Below, one piece after another: positions 41,996 through 50,798 of a stretch of 64,000 bases of DNA. Origin of the DNA: Planctomycetaceae bacterium (GTDB lineage Bacteria; Planctomycetota; UBA1135; GCA-002686595). The DNA lies in contig WGMC01000028.1 in the NCBI GenBank assembly GCA_016125265.1, positions 1-64,000 on the forward strand. The letters are read 5' to 3'. A program made the translations under genes and the position numbers. The stretch's first letter is position 1. Each line of letters begins with the position of its first letter. The notes under the pieces are model-generated. The model saw only the letters and a program-made list of their open reading frames with translations. It had not been told where the DNA came from and did not search any database.

Positions 41996-42700
41996 ATGTT
42001 GTACATCGCACTCAATCTTGCACTCGTCGCCTGGGCCACTCCCGCGGTTCCCGTGAGCATCGCGGCCCCTGCGTTCACCGCCATTCCGACCACCAACTTG
42101 GCGCCCGCGTGGATTCCCCAGGAGGAGTCCCACGACTCCACCCGGCGCAACACTTGGGACTCCGACAACAGTCGTTTCCGCTACAGCTACATCGAGGTGG
42201 GAGCCACGCGCTTCGACACCGAGAACCTCGACGACGAAGCGGACACCTACTTCGCCGAGGTCTCCTTCGACATCCTGAATCTCGTCAACGTGTTTGGCGG
42301 CTACGAGAACTTCTCGGCCGACGTGGACAACACGGACACGGACCTTTGGCACCTGGGTGCGGGGGTGCACTTCAGCGTGCACGAGGATCTCGATCTCACC
42401 GGCGACGTCGCGTGGCTGTTCAGCCAAATCGATAGCGACACGATTGACGAGGATTCCAACGGCACCCGGGTGCGCCTCGGTGCGCGTTGGATGGCCCTCG
42501 ATACGGATCCCGTGGACCTCGAACTGTTCGGTCACGGCATCGCGCTGAACCTGGACGACAGCTTCTACAGCGACGACAGCTTGATCGGCTTCGACGCGGG
42601 CCTGCGTGTGCACCTCGTCGAGTACCTCAGCGTCGCCGCGACGTACACACAGCTCGAGGACGACGACGCGGTCGGCGTTTCCGCGCGCTTCCAGTTCTGA
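41996..42700 (+). CDS. Outer-membrane beta-barrel-like protein
   Basis: The 234-residue product starts at an ATG giving a signal sequence (MLYIALNLALVAWATPAVPV). The mature part has alternating amphipathic strands: FRYSYIEVGATRFDTENL, YFAEVSFDILNLVNVFGGYE, DLDLTGDVAWLFSQID and VRLGARWMALDTDPVDLELF. The C-terminus ends in a Phe (ARFQF), as in autonomously assembling outer-membrane barrels. The strand loops are unusually rich in Asp. It looks like an eight- to ten-strand barrel of the OmpW/Opa size class. Confidence 0.7.
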   Translation: MLYIALNLALVAWATPAVPVSIAAPAFTAIPTTNLAPAWIPQEESHDSTRRNTWDSDNSRFRYSYIEVGATRFDTENLDDEADTYFAEVSFDILNLVNVFGGYENFSADVDNTDTDLWHLGAGVHFSVHEDLDLTGDVAWLFSQIDSDTIDEDSNGTRVRLGARWMALDTDPVDLELFGHGIALNLDDSFYSDDSLIGFDAGLRVHLVEYLSVAATYTQLEDDDAVGVSARFQF

Positions 42701-42855
42701 TCCGCAATCCGCGCGGCGTGCACTCGCCGCGCAGGTGCACGGCGCGCGGAGCGCCTGCTTGCACAGCGGCTCGCGGCAATCGCCGCGGGCCGCTTCCACA
42801 TCCGCCGGGAGAGTTGGCGACAGGAGGCAGGGCGACTGGACGTCGGCGCGCCGCG

Positions 42856-42996
42856 GTGCCGTCCGGGCCACAGTGAAATGAAGCCGGGGCCCGGATGTGC
42901 CGTCCGGGCCACAGTGAAATGAAGCCGGGGCCCGGATGTGCCGTCCGGGCCGCAGTGAAATGAAGCCGGGGCCCGGATGTGCCGTCCGGGCCCCGG
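42856..42996. repeat. 41-bp tandem repeats, each with an internal dyad
   Basis: Three full copies start at 42856, 42897 and 42938, with a partial fourth from 42979. Each unit contains TCCGGGCC near its left end and GGCCCGGA near its right end, so each can fold as an 8-bp hairpin with about an 18-base loop (ACAGTGAAATGAAG core). The unit is not a multiple of three, so it cannot code for a periodic peptide. The surrounding 42701-43092 holds no gene. Confidence 0.85.
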
Positions 42997-43092
42997 TGGA
43001 TCGGGGTGGGTTGTCCCGCGATCTCCAGTCCAAAAGGGGACCCCGCGTGCCTGCGGAGCCACCGTGCTCGTTATCGGGTTCTCCCGCAAATC

Positions 43093-43311
43093 TCAGGCGG
43101 ACTCGGCGGCGTTCTTCTTGCGGGGTCTCCCACCCTTGGGCCGCTTGTTCGCCATGGTCTCGTTGAAGGCGCTCCAGTCGGATTCGCTGAAGAGGCGCAC
43201 CTTGTTCCCGCAGGCGACGCAGTAGGAGTGCTCCATGCTCATCAAGTAGCGCACGTACTGATCGCAGTGGTGGCAGAACTTGAGGTCGTTGTAGAAGTCC
43301 AGTTGGTCCAT
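43093..43311 (-). CDS. Small double-CxxC zinc-ribbon protein
   Basis: The 72-residue product begins at ATG 43311 after an AAAGGAG site nine bases upstream. Four cysteines (Cys13-x2-Cys16 and Cys31-x2-Cys34) form a rubredoxin-like zinc knuckle (KFCHHCDQYVRYLMSMEH, then YCVACGNKV). The C-terminus is basic (KRPKGGRPRKKN) and looks nucleic-acid binding. I do not know a named family; small proteins of this type are often regulators or ribosome-associated. A role cannot be given. Confidence 0.75.
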   Translation of the reverse strand: MDQLDFYNDLKFCHHCDQYVRYLMSMEHSYCVACGNKVRLFSESDWSAFNETMANKRPKGGRPRKKNAAESA

Positions 43312-43790
43312 GGTTGGCGTCTCCTTTCGCGGGATGGCTGGCGGGCTCACTGGGGTAGAAGCAAGAGCCGGGCCAGGTGGCCGAGGGGCCGCGGGGTGGC
43401 GTCGTAGGTCGTTGTCCGTACTGGGTTTACCGTCGAAGAAGGGCCGTTGGTGACCGCGCGCGTCGGTGTGTCTCTTGTCCAATCCGGTGGACAGGGTCGA
43501 CCGAGGCCGCTGGCCCTCTTGGCGGCGCCGGCGAGGGACGAGGGACCGAACGGGTTGCGCGAGAGGGCACCGCCGGTCCCAAGTCCTTGTCAGCCCGGGC
43601 TTTGGGCGCGCGGGGCGCCCGTGGCACCGGTTTCCTCGAGGTGTTCGTTTTCCTCGACAGCCGGGAAGGGCGTCGAAAGGAATCGACAACCTCTCGTCAA
43701 TCCCGCTGCGGCGTCCCCAAGGTCCCGCGGGGAGGGGGGTTAGGTGGGGTCGAAAAGGCAGTCGGCATCCGCGGGGCGGAACGAAACCCG
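43312..43790. other. Gene-free stretch between the zinc-ribbon gene and queG
   Basis: Frames on both strands here show no signal, domain or codon pattern that would support a gene. A small dyad (TGTCC/GGACA near 43480-43495) and a run of CCTCGA motifs near 43637-43660 are seen, but nothing decisive. It probably includes the promoter of the zinc-ribbon gene. Confidence 0.5.
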
Positions 43791-44912
43791 TCAGGCCGGG
43801 CCTTCCGCGGCCGCCCGGGTCGCCCGCGCGCCCTCGCGTTCGCCGGCGTCGACGGGTCGCGCCAGGGCCCGGTCCAGCGCCTCCGGCACGCCGGCCTCCG
43901 CGCGGTGGCCCCGCGCCAGGGCCCAAAGGGCTGCGTCGCGCACGCGCCACTCGGGGTCCTCGAGGGCGCCGAGCAGGGCGTCGCGGCCCTCCTCGGAGGG
44001 CCGGTTCCCAAGCGCGATGGCCGCGTTGCGCGCCAGGCCGCCGCGGGTCGTTCGGGTCAGGGGCGAGCCGAGGAAACGCACGCCGTGGCCCTCCGCCGGG
44101 GCGCACAGCCAATCGACCAGCCGGCCGGTTTCCACGGCGGCGTGGGTCCCGAACCGTTCCCCGCGGTCCGGAGCCCGCTGGCCGAAGGGGCACACCTCGC
44201 TGCAAACGTCGCAGCCGAAGACCCACGCGCCGAACTTGGCGCGCAGTTCGAGGGGCGCGGGGCCCGGATTTTCGATCGTGTGGTAACTGATGCAGCGGCC
44301 AGCGTCGACGACGCCCGCTTCCAGGATCGCGCCGGTGGGGCACGCGTCGATGCAGGCGCGGCACGTGCCGCAGGATCCGGGCGCCGGGGTTTGGGACGGC
44401 TCGAGTTCCAGGTCCAAGAGCACACCGCCCAGGAAGAACCACGGCCCGAAGCGATGGTGCAGGAGGTTGGCGGCCTTCGATTCGAAGCCGAGGCCGGCCC
44501 GGGCGGCGTGGGAGCGCTCCATCAGTGGCCCGGCGTCGACGACCTGCCGCGAGGCGCCGAGAAGTCCGCGCTCGGTGAGGCGCCTGCGCAGCCGACGCAG
44601 CTTCTTGCCGAGCACGTTGTGGTAGTCGCGCCCCGCCGCATAGCGCGCGACGCGGGCCCCGTCCCCGAGGGCGACGGCCGGCCGCGCGTGCACCAGTCCG
44701 ACCATCACGATCGAGCGGGCGTCCGGCAAGAGCTGTTTGGGATCGAGCAGGCGGGGGCGCTCCCGCTCCATCCAATCCAGGCCGCCTTGGAGGCCGGCGC
44801 CGAGCCACGCCTCCAGCCGGGCCGCCGCGGGTGGCGGAGCGGGCGGTGCCACGCCGACCAGGTCGAAGCCCAGCTCCGACGCGAGCTCCCAGACGATGCC
44901 CTCGGCCCCCAC
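43791..44912 (-). CDS. queG: Epoxyqueuosine reductase
   Basis: QueG reduces epoxyqueuosine in tRNA to queuosine using cobalamin and two [4Fe-4S] clusters. The 373-residue product starts at GTG 44912 (an upstream ATG at 44984 is possible). Seen are the N-terminal helix ELASELGFDLVGVAP, RYAAGRDYHNVLGKKLRRLR, and the cobalamin/substrate region VDAGPLMERSHAARAGLGF. The first ferredoxin motif is CGTCRACIDACPTGAI and the second CDVCSEVCPFG. C-terminal HEAT-like repeats (DPEWRVRDAALWALARGH) are typical. Together with queA it shows that the organism finishes queuosine. Confidence 0.92.
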   Translation of the reverse strand: MGAEGIVWELASELGFDLVGVAPPAPPPAAARLEAWLGAGLQGGLDWMERERPRLLDPKQLLPDARSIVMVGLVHARPAVALGDGARVARYAAGRDYHNVLGKKLRRLRRRLTERGLLGASRQVVDAGPLMERSHAARAGLGFESKAANLLHHRFGPWFFLGGVLLDLELEPSQTPAPGSCGTCRACIDACPTGAILEAGVVDAGRCISYHTIENPGPAPLELRAKFGAWVFGCDVCSEVCPFGQRAPDRGERFGTHAAVETGRLVDWLCAPAEGHGVRFLGSPLTRTTRGGLARNAAIALGNRPSEEGRDALLGALEDPEWRVRDAALWALARGHRAEAGVPEALDRALARPVDAGEREGARATRAAAEGPA

Positions 44913-45002
44913 GGGGGCCCATCCTAGGCCCCGCCCGCGCCGCGTGGGCAACCTCGCCCCGGGCCTTTGGTACGGTGGGAGCACGGCTCCGCCGCCATCC
45001 CC

Positions 45003-45857
45003 ATGCGCTGCACACTGCTTTGCCTCCTGGCCCTGTACCTACCCGCCGTCGGCGCCCAGGACGTGCCGCCGACTCCCGCCCCCCAATCCACCGATCAGGA
45101 GGCCACCGATCAGGAGGCCACCGGGCAGGAGGCCACCGGCTCCGAATCCACCGGCCAACTGGTGGCGCTCAACCAAACCGTGTTGGCGCTCCTGCAGCGC
45201 CAGGCCGACTCCCAGGGTGGGCTGGAGCGGTTGGCGAAGCTTCGGACCGTGGATTTTCGCCTGGACCTCGCCAAACACGTGGACGGGGAGTTCGTCGCGG
45301 AGCCTCCGATGCACGTGACGCTGGAGCGGGGGGCGCCGCCGTTGCGCGCGCGCATCCAGGACCAGTTGGAGGGGCGAGCGCTCGTCAAACTGGCGGAGGC
45401 CGAGACGCTGCGCCTGTTCGTCGACGGAGCCCCCACGACGCTGCCGGACCTGCTGAACGGGGCCCGCGCGGAGCTGCGCATCCTGCGGGAGACCGTCGAA
45501 ATGCTCGTCGGCCTGGGCCTTGGGAACATGGGTGTCCGCGACGAGGGCCAGCGCAAGCGCGACGGCAAGGTCTTCCACTGCCTTTCCGTGCGGCTCAACG
45601 AGTTCGGCACGGGCCGCGCGCTGCTGGCCTTCCTGGACCCGGCCACCGGGTTGGTCCACCGCGTCGACACGTTCGACCCCACGACGGGACTCCGGGTCCA
45701 AACCGCGCGCTACGGCGGTTATCCGGAAGGCGTGGGCCCCAAGCTTCCCGGCGAGGTCACGTTCTTCGACCGCGAGGACAAACCCCTGTCTCGCTGGCGC
45801 TTCGAGGCGGTGCGTTTCGACCCGGAACTGTCCGCCACGCACTTCGACGCCCCGTGA
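45003..45857 (+). CDS. Secreted LolA-like or DUF1571-like protein
   Basis: The 284-residue product has a signal peptide (MRCTLLCLLALYLPAVGAQ). A short linker made of 15-bp repeats (ATDQE, ATGQE, ATGSE) encodes residues about 30-50. The mature fold is beta-rich, with repeating phrases VDFRLDLAKHVDGEF, FLDPATGLVHRVDTFDP and LPGEVTFFDREDKPLSRWRF. This resembles the half-barrel of LolA/LppX lipoprotein carriers and of DUF1571-type planctomycete proteins. Binding of a lipid or lipoprotein is inferred from the fold pattern only. It is divergent from queG. Confidence 0.6.
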   Translation: MRCTLLCLLALYLPAVGAQDVPPTPAPQSTDQEATDQEATGQEATGSESTGQLVALNQTVLALLQRQADSQGGLERLAKLRTVDFRLDLAKHVDGEFVAEPPMHVTLERGAPPLRARIQDQLEGRALVKLAEAETLRLFVDGAPTTLPDLLNGARAELRILRETVEMLVGLGLGNMGVRDEGQRKRDGKVFHCLSVRLNEFGTGRALLAFLDPATGLVHRVDTFDPTTGLRVQTARYGGYPEGVGPKLPGEVTFFDREDKPLSRWRFEAVRFDPELSATHFDAP

Positions 45858-46116
45858 CCGCCGCGGCGTCGCGGATTTTGGGGCGCTCGCAACTGGTTTC
45901 TTTGCAATCACTTAGCGTCGCGGATCCGCTCCCAGCGCGATCCCGGGGCCGGTTGTTCCCGGCGCCGGGTAACCCTCTTCGCGCAGCGGGCTAAGATCCA
46001 CCTGGCGCCTTCCGACTCCCCAAGCGACATCGCCGGGTCGGCCCTGCTCCCTTAGGCGCCGAGTCCCGTTAGCGCCCAACCCGACGGCCCTGAGCTCCCC
46101 GCGAGCCGCCCCCAAC

Positions 46117-47370
46117 GTGCCCCGGACCACAACGCCGAACACGCCTGAGCCCGAAGGGGCCCAAGACGGTCGCCCTGCGAGCCGCCCCGCGCTGGCGGTG
46201 GGCCCTGCTTCGGCGGCCGGCCCTGCTTCGGCGGCCGGCCCTGCTTCGGCGGCCGGCCCTGCTTCGGCGGCCGGCCCTGCTTCGGCGGCCGGATCGCGCG
46301 GGCCGGTGGACGGCGGTTCGAAGTTGGACGTCCCCATGCGGGCGGCGGGTTCCGCCGCGGCGGTGAAAACCGGCGAACTGTTCGACGCCCTCAGCGAACC
46401 CCAGACGGCGGTGCTGCATGCGCGGTTCGGCCCCGGCCTCGCGTCCCGCCTGGCGGAGGTCGAGCGCGAACTGGCGGGCGAGGACCTCTCGGGACTCCTG
46501 CGTGTGCTGGCGGACCGCACCCGCGATGGGGACTCCCTGCGCGACGGGCTCTCGACGCAACTCATGGAGCTGTACCGCGTGCACCAGGCGCGCTCCTGCT
46601 TCGCGTTGCTCTACGAGCTGAACCGCAGCCAACTCTTGCTGCAGGTCGCTCAGCGCCTGCGCCGCTACTCCAGTCGCAGCGACCCCAACGACCTGCTCCA
46701 GGAGGTCTTCTTCAACGTCTACCGCTACCCCACGCGGTTCGACTCGACGCGCGACGATGCGTTCCGCGTCTGGACCGCGACGATCGTGCGCAACACGGTG
46801 CTGAAGCACCTGCGCTCCCTGGGCAAGAGCGGCCGCGTGGAGGTGCCCTTCGAGGACCTCTCCGAGCATCCCGAGACGCGGTCCGGTGAACCGCTCGGCG
46901 GTGTGATCGAACGCGAGAGCCAGGGCGAGTGTCGCCGCGTCTACCTCTACCACCTCTACCTCTACCTCGAGTTCTTCAAGCAGCTCTCCGAGCGCGAGCA
47001 GCGCGCGCTCGAGCTGGTCGAAGTGCAAGGGGTCAGCTACCGGGAAGCGGCCGACGACCTTCAGATCCGGCTGGAGAACCTGAAGATGGTCGTCTTCCGC
47101 GCCCGCCGGAAGATCTACAAGGCCATGCGCCGCGTCTACGACGGCCTTGCCCCCGAACTGCGCCCCGCGCGCGACGTCGCGGGCCGCCGGGCCGCGGTCG
47201 CGGTCGCAGACGGGGTCACCGGCGGAGGCACCGGCGCGAGCGACGCCGTCGACGAACAAGGCGATTGCGATGGCGCCGAGGGCAGCCGCGCATCGGCCGA
47301 CGAAACACAGCGCAGCGCAGCACGGCGCGGCGCAGAACGGGGCGCTGGCCCCCAGGGGACTTCGCGATGA
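46117..47370 (+). CDS. Sigma-70 family RNA polymerase sigma factor with unusual N-terminal repeats
   Basis: The 417-residue product begins at a GTG with an N-terminal low-complexity segment containing five identical GPASAA hexapeptides. Region 2 spans about 170-235 (RSDPNDLLQEVFFNVYRYPT, with the DLLQE core-binding motif). Region 4 spans about 290-340, reading LSEREQRALELVEVQGVSYR then EAADDLQIRLENLKMVVFRA. The layout is ECF-like but with an extra 120 residues in front and a 75-residue Ala/Arg-rich tail. The stop overlaps the start of the zinc-finger anti-sigma gene (ATGA), the normal arrangement for an ECF sigma and its antagonist. Confidence 0.85.
   Translation: MPRTTTPNTPEPEGAQDGRPASRPALAVGPASAAGPASAAGPASAAGPASAAGPASAAGSRGPVDGGSKLDVPMRAAGSAAAVKTGELFDALSEPQTAVLHARFGPGLASRLAEVERELAGEDLSGLLRVLADRTRDGDSLRDGLSTQLMELYRVHQARSCFALLYELNRSQLLLQVAQRLRRYSSRSDPNDLLQEVFFNVYRYPTRFDSTRDDAFRVWTATIVRNTVLKHLRSLGKSGRVEVPFEDLSEHPETRSGEPLGGVIERESQGECRRVYLYHLYLYLEFFKQLSEREQRALELVEVQGVSYREAADDLQIRLENLKMVVFRARRKIYKAMRRVYDGLAPELRPARDVAGRRAAVAVADGVTGGGTGASDAVDEQGDCDGAEGSRASADETQRSAARRGAERGAGPQGTSR
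46201..46290 (+). repeat. Five perfect 18-bp tandem repeats
   Basis: Unit GGCCCTGCTTCGGCGGCC, five exact copies, in frame with the sigma factor and coding for (GPASAA)5. Exact identity suggests recent expansion, so copy number may differ between strains. The repeat sits between the start codon and region 2. Confidence 0.95.
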
Positions 47371-48473
47371 TTCCTCCGATGGAGCCGGGTTGGACCGGCG
47401 AAACAACCGGGCTCTGCGAGAGCCTGCAGGCCGACCTTTCGAGTCTCGTGGACGGGGAACTCGACGAGCGGGCAGCGCCCCGGGCAATCGCCCACCTGGA
47501 GGTCTGCGCCGAGTGCCGCGGCTTCTTCGACGAGATGCGCGCCCATGTACACCTGCACCAGGACCTCGCCGATGCCGATGGTCTGCTGAACCGGTTCGCC
47601 GAGCTGGCCTTTGCACCGGCGGATGGCGCCTTTGGCGCGGCCGGTCAGGGCATGGGGGCCCTCGAGAGTCGCCTGCTCGTGCACAAGCTGGCCACGGTCT
47701 TCTACCAGTTGGGCAAGGCCTACGTCCTGACCGCCATCGACGAGGGTTATCGCCAGCGTGTGTTCGAGCCGGCCGTCTCCGTCGAGCGGGAGCGCTCCCT
47801 AGGCCGCGGATTCATCGACGGTGTCGCTGCGGCCAGCGGACAGCGTTCGGCCGCGCACATCGATTGGCGCGAGAAGCGCCACGTGCTCAACGGGACGCTC
47901 GAGCGCCTGCCCCGCCCCGAGGACAAGGCCCGCCGCCTGCTGGAGGAATGCCTCGAGGTCGAGTCGGACCACGAGTCGGCCCACATCTACTTGGCCCTGC
48001 TCGACGCGCACGAGGGCAAGGTCCTGCGCGCCTCGCGCCGCCTCGAGGAGCTGTTCCGCAACGCGATCGACCCCGCGAACCGGGGCCACGCGGCAACACA
48101 GCTCGGCCGCCTGCTCGGCGGAGAAGGGGACTACCGCGGCGCGCTGGTCTGGTACCGCTGGATCTTGAAGAGCGGCCTCGCCGACGAGGACCAGCGTTTC
48201 GCCGTGGCGCGTTTCAACGCCGGTGTGTGTTACGCGCACCTCGGCCAATCCGAACGCGCGCTGTCGGCGTTCCGCGCCATGCTCGACCGGCACCCGACCC
48301 GGGCCGCCGAGTTGGCCGAGATCTTCCGCCAGTCTCCCGTGCTCCGCGCAACCATCGATCGGCTGCCGGGTTTCACCGAGCGACTGCTGCGCACCTGTCC
48401 CGAGCTCTTCCGCGCCCAACCGGGCACCGGCGGACCGGACCTACCCGACCCCACGCGCCGCGGGGGTCTCTGA
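47367..48473 (+). CDS. Zinc-finger anti-sigma factor fused to TPRs
   Basis: The 368-residue product overlaps the sigma gene by four bases. Its first 55 residues match the ZAS domain: an initial SLVDGELDERAAPRA helix and His43-x3-Cys47-x2-Cys50 in HLEVCAEC. No membrane segment is evident, so this is a cytoplasmic anti-sigma. Residues about 195-330 are TPR-like (SAHIYLALLDAHEGKVLRAS, ARFNAGVCYAHLGQSERALS). A sensor function for the TPR part is likely. It presumably holds the partner sigma factor inactive until a signal arrives. Confidence 0.8.
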   Translation: MIPPMEPGWTGETTGLCESLQADLSSLVDGELDERAAPRAIAHLEVCAECRGFFDEMRAHVHLHQDLADADGLLNRFAELAFAPADGAFGAAGQGMGALESRLLVHKLATVFYQLGKAYVLTAIDEGYRQRVFEPAVSVERERSLGRGFIDGVAAASGQRSAAHIDWREKRHVLNGTLERLPRPEDKARRLLEECLEVESDHESAHIYLALLDAHEGKVLRASRRLEELFRNAIDPANRGHAATQLGRLLGGEGDYRGALVWYRWILKSGLADEDQRFAVARFNAGVCYAHLGQSERALSAFRAMLDRHPTRAAELAEIFRQSPVLRATIDRLPGFTERLLRTCPELFRAQPGTGGPDLPDPTRRGGL

Positions 48474-48489
48474 CGTGAACGTGGACTCC

Positions 48490-49167
48490 ATGAAGCTCTT
48501 CCTCTCGAAGCACGCCCGTTGGCCCCTGGTCCTCGCCATGCTGCTGGGCGTTGGGACCTTCTTGTCACGGCCGGTGGCCGCGGAAGTCGAAGGTGATTCG
48601 GTGCCGCTGGCGGCCTCGAACGAGCTGATCGGCACATTGCCCTGTTTCTGGGTGGACGACGGCTGTTTCTGGGCCCTCTACCTGCTTGGCCCCACGTCGC
48701 ACACGGCGTACGCGCGCATGTCCACGACGGTGTTCGTCAACGAGGACAAGATCGACGACCTGGTGCTGCACGCGGATGGACACGGCTTCGTGTTCCTCAA
48801 CCACACCGGCGCGGGCAACCAGGTGCGAGTGCGCTTCTTCGGGGACGTCCGCCTCGGCCTGAACCGCTCGATGCTGCACTGCGGCGCGGCCCAGTTCGGT
48901 GTCACCGTCGGGTCCCACTTCAAGGGCGGTCAGGGCCTGACCACCCAGATGAATGGCTCCCAGGCCACTTCGCAACTGCCGTTCGCCCTGCCGCACACGG
49001 GCAGCACGATCTTCGCTGCCATGCCGGCGCTCATCCAGAACGGGGCCCTCGCCGGGTCGGGCACGACCTTCTGGTCGAAGAGCAAGTGGAACACCGTCGG
49101 TTACGTGCAGGTCCAGGAGCTTCCCAAGGGGATCTGGGTCACCCAGGACATGCCCGGCGCCTTCTGA
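48490..49167 (+). CDS. Exported protein of unknown function downstream of the sigma/anti-sigma pair
   Basis: The ATG at 48490 gives a 225-residue product with a signal peptide (KHARWPLVLAMLLGVGTFLS, cleaved after PVAA). A GTG at 48475 is an alternative start. The mature part has one Cys pair (LPCFWVDDGCFW) and a later single Cys, then beta-rich segments such as VRVRFFGDVRLGLNRS and GYVQVQELPKGIWVTQ. I do not recognise the family. Seventeen bases separate it from the anti-sigma gene, so it may be a product or sensor controlled by the sigma factor. Confidence 0.6.
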   Translation: MKLFLSKHARWPLVLAMLLGVGTFLSRPVAAEVEGDSVPLAASNELIGTLPCFWVDDGCFWALYLLGPTSHTAYARMSTTVFVNEDKIDDLVLHADGHGFVFLNHTGAGNQVRVRFFGDVRLGLNRSMLHCGAAQFGVTVGSHFKGGQGLTTQMNGSQATSQLPFALPHTGSTIFAAMPALIQNGALAGSGTTFWSKSKWNTVGYVQVQELPKGIWVTQDMPGAF

Positions 49168-49318
49168 TCCCAAACCAATCGACTGGCGGGACCGCGCCCG
49201 CCCGCACCGACCGCGTCACCCCCTCGGGGCTCTGGCGCGGTCGGTTGCATTTGAGGTGTGCCGCGGCGACGGGGCTGCGTAGGCTTGGGCTCGACCCACG
49301 GCCCCCTATCCCGACGAC

Positions 49319-50779
49319 ATGAGCCTCCTCGCCATCGACGCGGGCACCACCGGTGTGACCGCGCTGCTCTACGACGACCACTTGTCACCCCGATCGAGGG
49401 CGTACCGGGAGTTGCCGCAGCACTATCCGGCCCCGGGTTGGGTCGAGCACGACGCCGACGAACTGCGCGGGGCGCTCGACGAAGTGTTGGCGGAACTGGC
49501 GAGCCAAGGGGAGCTCGGCGATCTCTGCGCGGTGGGCATCGCGAACCAGCGCGAGACGGTTTTCGCCCTCGAGCGCGCGACCGGTCGGGCCCTGCGCCGC
49601 GGCATCGTCTGGCAGGACCGCCGCACGGCGGCGCGCTGCCGCGAACTGGTGGCGCAGGGCGACGACGTCTGGTTGCGCGAGCACACGGGGCTGCTCGTCG
49701 ATCCCTACTTCAGCGCCACCAAGATCGAGTGGATGCTGCGCGAGGACGCCGAACTCGCCGCCCGGGCCAGGGCCGGCGAGGTGGTGTTCGCCACAGTGGA
49801 TGCGGTGGTGCGCGAGCACCTCGCCGGAGATCGGCGCTGGTGCACCGAACCGACCAATGCGTCTCGCACGCAGCTCTTCCACATCGACGAACGCCGCTGG
49901 GACAGCCGGGCCCTTGCGCTGTTTGGACTGCGCGCGGAGTGGCTGCCCGACCTGCAAAAGTCCGGGGGCGATTTCGGCGCGATGGACACGCGTCACCTCG
50001 GGCGGGCCGTGCCCATCCGGGCGATGCTCGGGGACCAGCAGTCGGCGCTCTTCGGGCAGGGCTGTTGGCGCGCGGGCGAGCTGAAAGCGACCTACGGCAC
50101 GGGACTGTTCGTGCTCTTGAACGCCGGCGCGAAGCGGCCCGCCTCGCGGGGCGGCCTGCTCGTGACACTTGCGGTGGATGGGGCGGGGGAACCGTGTTAC
50201 GCCCTCGAGGGAAGTGCGTTCCAGGGCGGCTCCATCGTGCAGTGGTTGCGCGACGAGTTGGGGCTGCTCCCCGACGCAGCGGCGTCCGAGGCGCTGGCCC
50301 GCGAAGTCGACGACTCCGGCGGAGTGGTGCTGGTGCCCGCCTTCACGGGCCTGGGCGCGCCCAACTGGGCGCCCGACGCGCGCGGCGCCCTGTTGGGGCT
50401 GACGCGCGGCACACGGCGCGCCCACCTGGTTCGCGCGGGACTCGAAGCCATCGCCTTCCAGGTGGTCGAATTGGTGGAGCTGCTGCGCGAGAACTCCGGG
50501 CTCCCCATCGAACGCATGCGCGTCGACGGCGGCGCCGCGGCCAACGATCTTCTGATGCAGATCCAGGCGGACCTCGCCGCACTCGACGTGGAACGTCCCG
50601 CGGACCTGGACGCCACCGCGCGGGGGGCGGCTATGCTCGCGGGACTGGCGGTTGGCCTCTGGCCCCGGGCCGACGCGCTGCCGCGCACGGACACCCGCGC
50701 GTTCCGGCCGGGGATCGAGGCATCCCACCGGGAGCGTGAGTTGGCCCGCTGGCGCGCCGCCGTCCAGCGTGTGCTGTGA
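49319..50779 (+). CDS. glpK: Glycerol kinase
   Basis: GlpK phosphorylates glycerol to sn-glycerol 3-phosphate using ATP. The 486-residue FGGY-family protein begins MSLLAIDAGTTGVTALLYDD. Visible glycerol-binding motifs are NQRETVFALERATG, IVWQDRRTAARC, and LVDPYFSATKIEWMLR. The ATP site segments are LKATYGTGLFVLLNAG, ALEGSAFQGGSIVQWLRDEL, FTGLGAPNWAPDARGALLGL and MRVDGGAAANDLLMQIQADL. No glycerol facilitator or glycerol 3-phosphate dehydrogenase is next to it. Confidence 0.93.
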   Translation: MSLLAIDAGTTGVTALLYDDHLSPRSRAYRELPQHYPAPGWVEHDADELRGALDEVLAELASQGELGDLCAVGIANQRETVFALERATGRALRRGIVWQDRRTAARCRELVAQGDDVWLREHTGLLVDPYFSATKIEWMLREDAELAARARAGEVVFATVDAVVREHLAGDRRWCTEPTNASRTQLFHIDERRWDSRALALFGLRAEWLPDLQKSGGDFGAMDTRHLGRAVPIRAMLGDQQSALFGQGCWRAGELKATYGTGLFVLLNAGAKRPASRGGLLVTLAVDGAGEPCYALEGSAFQGGSIVQWLRDELGLLPDAAASEALAREVDDSGGVVLVPAFTGLGAPNWAPDARGALLGLTRGTRRAHLVRAGLEAIAFQVVELVELLRENSGLPIERMRVDGGAAANDLLMQIQADLAALDVERPADLDATARGAAMLAGLAVGLWPRADALPRTDTRAFRPGIEASHRERELARWRAAVQRVL

Positions 50780-50798
50780 ATAGCCAGCCCGCGCGCGC

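Noticed and set aside
42580..43033. Repeat-bearing minus-strand frames over the 41-bp repeats, with GPDGTSGPRLHFTVARTA phrases
   Set aside because: The repeat length is not a multiple of three, so each copy is read in another frame; no start or ribosome-binding site is convincing.
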